Assembly: GCA_946803715.1 (NCBI GenBank) | Contig: CAMPET010000241.1 | Span: 47,156 to 106,460, forward strand | Length of the DNA stretch: 59,305 nt | Source of the DNA: Beroe ovata | Lineage: Eukaryota; Ctenophora; Nuda; Beroida; Beroidae | Direction: 5' to 3' | Shown here: positions 25,901 through 59,305 of the stretch, piece after piece | How positions within the stretch are numbered: position 1 is the stretch's first letter | Layout: every line of letters starts with the position of its first letter | Position numbers and translations under genes: made by a program | Notes under the pieces: generated by a model | Told to the model about the DNA's origin: nothing | The model's database searches: none | The model's input: the letters and a program-made list of their open reading frames with translations, nothing else

Positions 25901-28900
25901 TATTGATCCCAAGTGACTGAAGGATCGCACTCTCTTCATATATTAGGTATTTTGCAAAGAAAGTTATCAATTCCAATTTTTTGCACTGCTTTGTGACGAC
26001 AAACTTGCCTCATTGAAGGTTCAAGAAAAAGCATCTGGTGCTCTATGGGCTTTATCGGGCGATGACCCGACAAAAAGGAGGGACATAGGAACAAAGATTG
26101 GTATTGAGATGCTCATAGTGCTTCTAGAGAGCAAGTCTGAGAAGATCCAGTGAGTTGTTGTGCGGTAGCGTGATTCCGGGAAACATCCGAAATTGCTTTC
26201 ATTATAGTAAAGTAATAAGCACCTCTCGTAGAAATGCTTTTGAATGCATAAAATGCATTTTGTTGAATACTATCTGAGATTTTTGGAGTTCATACAGACA
26301 TAATATTGCCGATGATGATAGCCGACTATAATACGTCAGATTTGTGGCCGCTAAAGCACTCTCAACACTCTCGTGTGGGGCACCGAAACACCAAACCAAG
26401 ATTAGGGAGGCAGGAGGGGTGCTGCCCCTTGTCAGAATGCTGAAGCAGAGCGCAAGTGAGCGGGTCCTACTCGCTGTTATCAGTACCCTGGCTGCCCTCT
26501 CCATCGGTTAGTCTGGTAACAGTCTGGTAACTGTGTGGTAACCGTCTGGTAACAGTCTGGTAACAGTCTGGTAACAGTCAGGTAACAGTCTGGTAACAGT
26601 CTGGTAACAGTTTGTAAGGGTCACACCAACATCGTTACACGTCGTTTAACTGCCATTTAATCAGTATGGTTTTATACCAGCCTGATGTTCATATTTTGCT
26701 TGTACAGTAACTCATCTTAAAACGCAGGATTGGCACACACGCCCGTCAAGCTTAACCAGACTTCAATAGCCGCTGGCGGAGCAATCAAATCTTTGGTTTC
26801 CTTGGTAACAGGCCACACCAACGATCTCGTTAAGGTAACTTGTCGAAATATACTTTGGATCGCGCTTCGATAACCGTGACTTTGTCTCAAGTTCTGGGTT
26901 AGAAATCATAATTCTCGACTATTGTTAGAATACTTCATTGCGAGTGAGCAATGGTCACTGCAGAGTCACGACTTACTGTCCACTTCGCATTCTCTGTGTT
27001 CTTACTCTCACTAAAATGCGAACTGAGAAACTGCCTAATAATAGTCCCCGCTGCGGGACCTTGTTTCCAAGAAGCATAATTGTTCACACCTCCTGGGACG
27101 ACCATCTTTGGAACATATATTCATCTCATGAAACAAATCGAAATGGCGAAATAGCTCAGTATATTTTCCATTTCTACGCACAATTATCGCCGACGCGCGC
27201 GCGCTGTTATCGTGCACAATACCCCCACCACTATAACTGTTATTGCTAACAATAACCTCACGACTACAATAGTTGTTAAAGCTAACAATAACCTCGCCCC
27301 ACCGCCCTCTCCACAGGTTCAGTCAGCGTACGCCATAGCGTGTATTATCCTAGCACACCCTGCAAACCATACCCTGCTGTTGAAGGAGAAACTGTCCTAC
27401 ACTCTACTCATCGACTTATTATACAGCTCAAAGCGAGAGGTTGGATACTATTGTACTTATGTAGGAACCTATTATAGAATATACGATAGAGACAAAATTA
27501 AGACACAATGTAGACATTATTTACACAGTGTAAAGACGCCATAAAGACATTATTCAGACATAACTAAGACAGGATGTCGAAACCATTATGAACCCGGCCC
27601 TTCCAATAATTACTGTTCCAATATCGGTAGCAACCGGATCACAATGTTCCAAACCCCCATGCGTCTAGTCGCCCAAATTTGCTCTGTATTTAATAACGGC
27701 TAACTCTGGTTGGCTCAGAACTGTCCATGCCCTGACTGTCCTAACTGTCCACTCCCTAACTGTCCAATCATGTAGGTTTCGCTCGGGGCAGGAAGAGCAC
27801 TAACCACATTCGCGTATAACAACATTGCCGCTCAGAAAGACCTCGTGAACGGAGGTAGGTTTGGTGGTTTCATAGTCGTCTGAGAAGAGAGACAGTTAGT
27901 TTTCCTGGATCCTTGCCAGAGAGTTGTACTCGAACAATGAACAAAGACTGATTAGAGGAAAACAAGAGTTTTAAAATCGGAGATAAACCGCGTGTTTATC
28001 ATCGAAAACGTGCTATTTCGCGTGATAAGTAATGTATATCAAATATCTACCGAAGCAAAACTACACGGATAGCGCACTGTAGGTATCTTATACCACTGGT
28101 GGTAAACGTGTGCTGTTGTCAGACAGTAAGCTAGAAGGGCGGGAGAATTGCATGACAATCCGTAATGAGATACAGTGACTTCTTACTTCATGTGTGATGT
28201 GTGTGTCTGTGTGACTGTGTGGTAGGCGGTCTTTACTGTACGTTCTTCTCATCAATTTCTATGAAAATCTGAAAAATCTTCTCGCATTTTTCCTGCAAAA
28301 TTTTTGGCAATCTACAGTATCAATTGTCCAAAGATAGAATATATTTTGCATCATTTTTCTTCCTTGCCTTTGGGGGCGTTGCTTGCAAGCTAAGTCTCCA
28401 CAAGTATTCGTTTGACAATGTAGCACAGCTTTTTTTGCAAAAATAGCTTAGTAAGCAGGGCGATGAAATTATTCTAGCAACTTCCTTTGTTTTCGTTGCC
28501 ATTTGTTGAATAGTAATATCATAACTCAAAAACTATTCGAACATGGAGACACACGTTATTGATGAAACATCATTAATATTGCAGATAATTGCTGAATAAT
28601 GAATCAGTAACATGCAGACTGCAGAGCGTAGCGAAATGATGTTATTAAGCTATACACACACAGTCCCACTCTCCCTGGATTTTGCTGTACATAAATCTCC
28701 ATATCAAACATCTACTTTGGAATATAGGAATGCAAAATATGCGGCCACTATAATATTAAGAGACCCCTTTGGCCTTCTCTGGGACGAAGCCAATATTCGA
28801 AGAGGGAATGTTCCCGTGAGAGAGAAAATTTTCAAAATATCATATTGAATATTCGACAACTGTGTTTTTGTTGGCTGGATATTGTGTTAGCTAGATATTC

Positions 28901-31003
28901 TTCGTCGGGCAAATTACTCGATATTTGACGATCAATACTCAATCTGCCGCTACTACTTAATCAATCGTAGCTACTACTACTGCTAAATCACTCGCAGGTG
29001 AAATCCAATACGAACAGTTCATACAGTTCCTCACTTCCCCAGACCAAGAGGAGCAAGGTCATGCAGCTTTCCAGGTGAGAATTCCCTCTTAATTTCCTCT
29101 AAATTCCCTCTAAATTTGCTCTGAATTCCCTCTTAATTTCCTCTGAATTTCCTCTAAATTTGGTCTCGATTTACTTTAAGTTCCCTCTAAATTTCCTTTC
29201 TATTAATAACTCTGGTCATTTGAGTTACATTGCGGTTGGAACCGAGTTTTAAATCCATAGATTTTGTGGTTTTATAACCACTACCACACGTGCAACGCGG
29301 CGTTTGTTCTGTACACGTGCGTTACCAGGTTGTTATCTTGGCACGTGTAACTGAACCACGTGCCTTACCAGGTGGTCATCTTGGCACGTGTCATGACGGG
29401 TGAAGATCACGTGATTATCATGGCCCGTGGGATAGAGATACTGTACGAGTTGCTACAGAGTGAGGATGAATTGATACAGGAGTTGGCTGCCAACAACATC
29501 GCTTCTCTGTCACACACACGTGCAGGCAAGTGTCTGGGATCACATTGTCACGTGAACATAATTCTATAGGGTTCTCTAATCTCTACCATTGCTTGGCCAT
29601 GTGATAACATAAATATCTCTGTATATGTTGACTGGCCACTTCCTCTAAAGACAAATTATTGACCACCAAAAGGATATTATAAAACACTCATCACACACTT
29701 CATATCACACTTTTACTCCACTTATCACGCCCGTTGATCACACATATCACACCCGTCGATCACACACATCACACTCTCTAATCACCCCAGGAATACCCGC
29801 TGCCCTGGTAACGGTCGGTGCCATGGAAACGCTCATCACCCTCCTTAACTCACCTGCGGAATTGGTGAGGAGCTCAGCTGCCACAGCGGTAGGGTACATG
29901 ACATACAACAGGGGTGCCATGAGGATACTGCTCACTGCATGTAGGAGGTAACATTTTCATCCTTACTTCTGATTACTTACGCATGATTACTTTGATTGCT
30001 CTCTTAATTAACTTATGATTCCCGATAATTTTTAACCAATTCATCTGATTTACGCTTTTTGGAACCGATTTTGTAGTGCTATTTCCGAACATTTCCGATG
30101 AATTCGAACATCTCATACCCTTCCTAGGAATCCAGATCTGTTCCAGCAACTGTTAGAAAACTTGGGAACTGGAAAGATTTCCGATGTTTTCATCAGAGAG
30201 TGGGAATATTGTCTGACAGTTGGCCTCCCCTCGCAATCGTTAGTGTAGTTCGCTCGGTCGTTTTTTGCTTTGATTTCTATCGATGATCTCGGTCCTTGGT
30301 TTGAATAAAATGACCGAGAAATGTTCATACATAGTGCAATTCTCACCGTGACATAACGAATATTTTATATTGTGTATTTCACAGCGTTCATTTGGTACCA
30401 ATCGAGTTGGAAAGGAAGATGGTTGATGTTGGCGACAACTCCCAGTCTACAATGATGAATCAACTGAAAACAGTCACTGGAACAATCGTGAGTAAGAGTG
30501 GCGTCAAAGTTGTGTAAATTGGTGTCAAGGTTGTGTAAAGTGGTGTCAAGGTTATGTTAAGTGGTGTCAGCGTCAAGTTAGTATGCTTCCAAGAAAACAG
30601 ACTGGTGTCAGGAAATAACAATATCAGGGTAGAGTGGTGTCAGCGAGTATGGTGTCAAGGATCCGGTGTTTAAGAGTGGTGTCAACTAAAGTGTCAATCA
30701 GTTAGAAATTGCTGATCTCAAGATTGTCCCTCTATCGGGCACAATGTCACAAAATTTATCACCTTATTGCAGCGCGCGCGGGCGCCGAACTGAAATATCG
30801 CAACGCAATTTCCGCAGTTGCTATGTGCAGCTTTTGCTACACGCGCGTTCCCAGACATCAACCTGTGGACCAGGAGATCCCCACGCCTAAAATTGTCTGC
30901 ATTTCAGGAATCGCCGACGTATGGCACAACTATTACGGAGGATATGTTGGACGGTTCTAGTACACACAGATATACATCTGCTTCGTCTGTGATGATGCAA
31001 TGA
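10993..31003 (+). CDS. ANKAR: ANKAR-like ankyrin and armadillo repeat protein, complete
   Basis: Thirty-five exons were joined by splice signals and phase; they sum to 4,266 nt, i.e. 1,421 residues plus stop, close to vertebrate ANKAR (about 1,430). The order is also that of ANKAR: a unique N-terminal half (exons 1-13), ankyrin repeats (14-17), a long armadillo array (18-34) and a short Ser/Thr-rich tail. The start ATG at 10993 is the first in frame and opens exon 1. No signal peptide or membrane segment is seen, so a cytosolic or nuclear protein is expected. The function of ANKAR is poorly known; ARM and ankyrin arrays are protein-binding scaffolds. The intron at 29526 has a GC donor (GCAAGT). 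A small antisense gene lies in the intron at 21197-23644. Exon coordinates are in the three block entries. Confidence 0.93.
13158..13200 (+). repeat. AGTGGTGTCA repeats just after an ANKAR donor
   Basis: The decamer AGTGGTGTCA occurs at 13165-13174 and 13185-13194, within 40 bp of the donor at 13158. The same decamer follows the donor at 13732 (13735-13744), and variants fill 13735-13880. Confidence 0.6.
14973..16252 (+). other. ANKAR intron 11, no gene seen
   Basis: A 1.28 kb intron with no supported exon on either strand. It contains a run of CAGCAACC/TAGCAACC motifs (about 15317-15420) ending in the near-palindrome GTTGCTTAGCAAC at 15387-15399. Confidence 0.5.
17163..19079 (+). other. ANKAR: ANKAR ankyrin repeats, exons 14-17
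   Basis: Exons 17163-17331, 17707-17858, 18633-18750, 18934-19079. Ankyrin signatures appear in series: KKMSMMHYAAMNDHSNLI, GPSPLHIAIQHGAIECLICL, GWLAIHTASYYNQHLIATLL, LTPLLLACSSGALDTVERLL and GVIHLAALHRHVK, i.e. about five repeats with the T/S-PLHxA and LL landmarks. The acceptor of exon 14 is the second AG (17161-17162); using the earlier one breaks the frame. Confidence 0.88.
17640..17706 (+). repeat. GT microsatellite and CTCCTTCATAATACACGT repeats
   Basis: A CTCCTTCATAATACACGT unit occurs three times (about 17607-17697) around a GT run, directly before the acceptor of the exon at 17707. Confidence 0.7.
19470..19600 (+). repeat. 31-bp minisatellite before an ANKAR acceptor
   Basis: Units containing CTCCACAATCATCACGTTAA are repeated three to four times, ending about 15 bp before the acceptor of exon 19616-19748. 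Confidence 0.7.
19748..19815 (+). repeat. Tandem repeat carrying copies of a splice donor
   Basis: A 22-23 bp unit beginning CGGTGGGTTTTC starts at the last exon base and donor of exon 19616-19748 and recurs about three times (CGGTGGGTTTTC, CGGTGGGTTTTC, CGGTGAGTTTTC). Each copy is a possible donor, and the third (GTGAGT) is the closest to consensus. Confidence 0.75.
20904..21060 (+). repeat. ~29-bp minisatellite with a CCAATCA core
   Basis: About five to six copies of a unit with ATCAACCAATCACATCCTCC run up to the polypyrimidine tract of the exon at 21079. Each copy contains CCAAT. Late copies are diverged. Confidence 0.75.
21744..22119 (-). CDS. Small secreted peptide precursor nested antisense in an ANKAR intron
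   Basis: Two exons on the minus strand, 22119-22023 and 21880-21744, joined by a canonical GT-AG intron at phase 1, predict 77 residues. The ATG sits in a strong context (ACCATGG). Residues 1-17 are a typical signal peptide (MVSSAVLVVVCVVFAVG). After an acidic spacer comes a dibasic K42-R43 followed by Gln44, a layout used for prohormone-convertase cleavage with pyroglutamate formation. The predicted mature 34-residue peptide has exactly two Cys (49 and 56) enclosing RPGEKQ, so one disulfide ring is possible. The promoter entry supports transcription. I recognise no family. No poly(A) signal was identified. The gene lies wholly in the intron 21197-23644, opposite to ANKAR. A chance small frame is the alternative; signal peptide, splice signals, Kozak context and TATA together argue against it. 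Confidence 0.6.
22183..22262 (-). promoter_or_regulatory. TATA/CCAAT promoter of the nested peptide gene
   Basis: On the minus strand GGTATAAAAG lies at 22220-22211, with CCAAT at 22262-22258 about 40 bp upstream. A start site near 22185 is expected, giving a 5' leader of about 65 nt before the ATG at 22119. Further upstream (22300-22440) the minus strand is GAGA-rich. Confidence 0.6.
22952..22998. repeat. Perfect 22-bp hairpin
   Basis: Left arm 22952-22973 (TGTCGAAATCCTAACGTTTTTA cut to its first 20 bases: TGTCGAAATCCTAACGTTTT) and right arm 22977-22998 are perfect reverse complements with a 3-nt loop (CCG). It lies in the same ANKAR intron as the peptide gene. The loop is too short for a standard pre-miRNA. 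Confidence 0.8.
24722..25316. repeat. Duplicated segment around an N: probable unmerged alleles
   Basis: 24722-25000 is repeated with a few differences at about 25035-25316. A single N at 25001 and about 34 unrelated bases separate the copies. No exon is involved. The N and SNP-like differences suggest two haplotype contig ends placed in tandem. Confidence 0.75.
26507..26613 (+). repeat. 11-bp minisatellite at a splice donor
   Basis: About nine copies of GTCTGGTAACA begin within five bases of the donor of exon 26340-26506 (GTTAGTCTGG). Each copy holds GGTAAC, itself donor-like. Confidence 0.85.
27855..28997 (+). other. ANKAR intron, no gene seen
   Basis: An intron of 1.14 kb. The 78-codon open frame at 28612-28848 has no splice support, domain or signal and is considered chance. 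Confidence 0.5.
29326..29395 (+). repeat. Tandemly duplicated splice acceptor
   Basis: TTACCAGGTTGTTATCTTGG (about 29324-29343) is followed 39 bp later by TTACCAGGTGGTCATCTTGG (about 29365-29384). The second is the acceptor and first codons of exon 29372-29525. The upstream copy is a decoy acceptor whose frame soon meets a stop (TAACTGA). Confidence 0.75.
30488..30690 (+). repeat. GGTGTCA minisatellite at a splice donor
   Basis: Starting about 15 bp after the donor at 30488, GTGGTGTCAAGGTTGTGTAA-like units recur, with AGTGGTGTCA again at 30539, 30560, 30634 and 30676 (approximate). Confidence 0.75.
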
Positions 31004-32021
31004 GACTGGTGTGACGTCACAACATCTGAAATTCGATTCAGACACGTTCGATAGCGATAAAACGTCTTTCGAAAATTGATAACGTGCCAATAGTAATAAT
31101 GATATGTGCAAATCGGAAGGTTAGATTAAGCGATCTATACTGTAAATCCCCTGTAAATACGAAGCTATGTGTTGTTTCTTCTCCTAGTTTTGTAATGTGT
31201 GGTAGAGTTTAATAAGAACACTTTTTATACTAGATTCATGTTTTCGTTCAGATACTTTTATTTACTCTTCTCTTATTCGTGTGTTCGAATTGTCCTCAAC
31301 TTAACAAAACAGGAATTCTAAAGTTTAGGTAGGGAATCAGCAAACATTGTGAAGGACCCTAATGTACAAGCGCCAGTCTAGCATCACCCGGTTTCGAGTT
31401 CTTGATAAAGAAAACGCGTTTTTGAGGAAAATTTAATTCAGGATTACAACATGAGTGGAAATTTTGACAGAATGGATTAATCTTGGGACACAAAAGATGA
31501 TTTTGAGCTAAGAAATTGGGAAAATACTACAATATGTATGTAATCTCATCTTTTTGAACTATAAGTATCGGAAATGTCGTTAATTGGTAGTAAGTTGAAA
31601 TAAAATGTTCGTACTACGTGCGTTTCAACGTTAATGCAAGTTAAAAACGCAGCTTAAATCTTTTTTGTCTGTTTTTCGTTTTTTTAATTTTCTGTTTTTT
31701 TTTACTTTTTGAATATATCACACTTAAGCTTAACATGCAAATAGATACATAATAGATGTTTTAACATGCAAGTCTCGAAAAGTCTATTTCGAAAAGCAAA
31801 AACGCCTCACGAATAGTTCTTATCGTTATTGACAGCGAGGCTAAAGTAATTTAATGACACAGCTAAAAATAGCGGCAGCATGCATTTTAGGAAATTATAC
31901 TGAGCTCGAAAAAGTTTATCTTCATAGAAAAAAACGCGTGACTATTGTCCATTTTGTCTACACACATAGTCATACTTTCCGCACGACGAAATCGCGCGCG
32001 ATATAATCTCCATCACCATAA
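31004..32021. other. Intergenic region between convergent ANKAR and SMG1
   Basis: AT-rich, with T runs near 31660-31710. It holds the presumed ANKAR 3' UTR and no supported exon. Confidence 0.5.
31599..31604 (+). terminator. Candidate poly(A) signal for ANKAR
   Basis: AATAAA lies about 600 bp after the ANKAR stop codon, the clearest classical signal downstream in this orientation. Use is inferred only. Confidence 0.35.
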
Positions 32022-32673
32022 ATGGGCATCACGTGTCTTCTCGCTATGTCCATATGTGGACGAAATACTAACCGTATTACTGCATGCAATGAAAAGCTAA
32101 TTCAACCTGAGAGCTACAGTCCACTACCATCACTCTCAGGTAATTTCGCCAGTCTCTGAGTCTCTAAGCTCGACTTTACACAGGATTAAAAATACTTCGA
32201 CCTCTTCTCGGGACAGCCTTTGACCGTTCACTTGATCCATAAGTCCTGACGTCACTATTACGTCACTGTGGCACCATAATGCCGCCAGCAAACACAAGAC
32301 TGTGTCTCCCACAGACCTACAGTCGACTGTAAATTATTGTCATGTTTACTTTTCGACAACTATACTTTCACCTCAAAGACTGTTTGTCTGTGTTCAATAC
32401 CGCAGATGTTCAGGGTGGTTTTCTAAAACGAGTCTCTTCATCAGAACTTTGCCTTCTACAGACTGGGACATGCACGTGCAGCGGCATGTCACCAAGGCAA
32501 CGTATCATCATGTCACGCGTCACGTGACTACAACAACGCGTGGGGTATCACGCGGATCAGAAGGGAAACAGAGGGGATTTCTCCGGAACGTACATTTACC
32601 ATTCGTCAACTATGTTAATCTCACAAAAATCTGCAGAGAGATTTCATTACAATCACATCAAACTTCTATTTGA
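32022..32673 (+). CDS. Hypothetical two-exon gene (weak)
   Basis: An ATG at 32022 opens 39 codons that end at a donor (TCAG|GTAATT, 32139). Joining at phase 1 to an acceptor at 32314 continues 119 codons to TGA at 32671, for 158 residues in total. The protein has no recognisable domain, no clear signal peptide, several His/Thr-rich stretches and four Cys in its middle. The frame runs up to about 90 bp from the SMG1 stop on the other strand. Open frames of this length also occur by chance in the window, so this is a candidate only. Confidence 0.2.
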
Positions 32674-32761
32674 ATTCTTCACTTTCAATGTTGTAACCAT
32701 GACAACCAAATCATGAACACTTACAATTGGGGAGGGCCGTTAATGCCCTGTTTCACACACT

Positions 32762-59305
<26,544 letters not shown>

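Larger units (their letters stand above)
19616..31003 (+). other. ANKAR: ANKAR armadillo array and tail, exons 18-35
   Basis: Exons: 19616-19748, 20256-20397, 20690-20825, 21079-21196, 23645-23733, 24057-24182, 25739-25870, 26019-26149, 26340-26506, 26728-26834, 27317-27439, 27776-27854, 28998-29074, 29372-29525, 29791-29947, 30128-30238, 30385-30487, 30908-31003. Repeats carry the armadillo pattern, e.g. VASEGGIAPLIVLLKSWMPS, SGGLEPLVSLLDNSDAK, VQAEAANALNVVCRESVNNQ, IADLGGINPLIRLLKSNPRN, REAGGVLPLVRMLKQSASER and LVRSSAATAVGYMTYNRGAM. Most exons start or stop at the same place within a repeat, consistent with growth by exon duplication. The last exon is a 31-residue Ser/Thr-rich tail ending in TGA at 31001. 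Confidence 0.9.

Overview
This is intron-rich eukaryotic DNA from an animal. It carries the 3' end of a VPS13B (COH1)-like gene, a complete ANKAR-like gene (ankyrin and armadillo repeats) and most of an SMG1 gene (the nonsense-mediated-decay PIKK kinase). Introns are mostly 50-1500 bp with GT-AG ends and are full of minisatellites and CA/GT microsatellites. Single Ns sit at joins flanked by near-identical but polymorphic copies, as in scaffolds of a highly heterozygous marine invertebrate. A sponge-like or other early-branching animal fits, but the sequence does not settle the species.

Layout. (1) 723-3093, plus strand: the last six coding exons of VPS13B. (2) 3094-10992: a 7.9 kb intergenic region made of mobile-element-like DNA, with a GC-rich palindromic MITE-like element, tRNA-like units, a 2.35 kb palindrome-within-palindrome, a four-unit tRNA-like tandem array and diverged ~0.5 kb tandem repeats. 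(3) 10993-31003, plus: the ANKAR-like gene, 35 phase-consistent exons, 1,421 aa. Its intron at 21197-23644 holds a small two-exon antisense gene with TATA and CCAAT boxes that predicts a 77-aa secreted peptide precursor (21744-22119, minus). (4) 31004-32761: the convergent intergenic gap, with one weak two-exon candidate. (5) 32762-59305, minus: SMG1 from the FAT domain through the FRB-like region, kinase, long C-terminal insertion and FATC, in about 44 exons (roughly 2,130 aa); its 5' part lies beyond the window. Three other genes sit inside SMG1 introns: a galactose-3-O-sulfotransferase (46526-47896, plus), a secreted SOUL/heme-binding protein (53314-54424, plus) and a papain-family cysteine protease (57359-58547, minus) whose catalytic His position is Arg.

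The genes do not form a pathway. The striking organisation is gene nesting: four of the seven supported genes lie in introns of two large housekeeping-type genes, and all four have an N-terminal secretion or membrane-anchor signal. Exon phases were checked by hand across both large genes; the ANKAR exons sum to exactly 1,422 codons. Several apparent duplications (24722-25316, 33319-33791, 34472-36214) flank single Ns and look like unmerged alleles rather than biology; two of them duplicate SMG1 exons.
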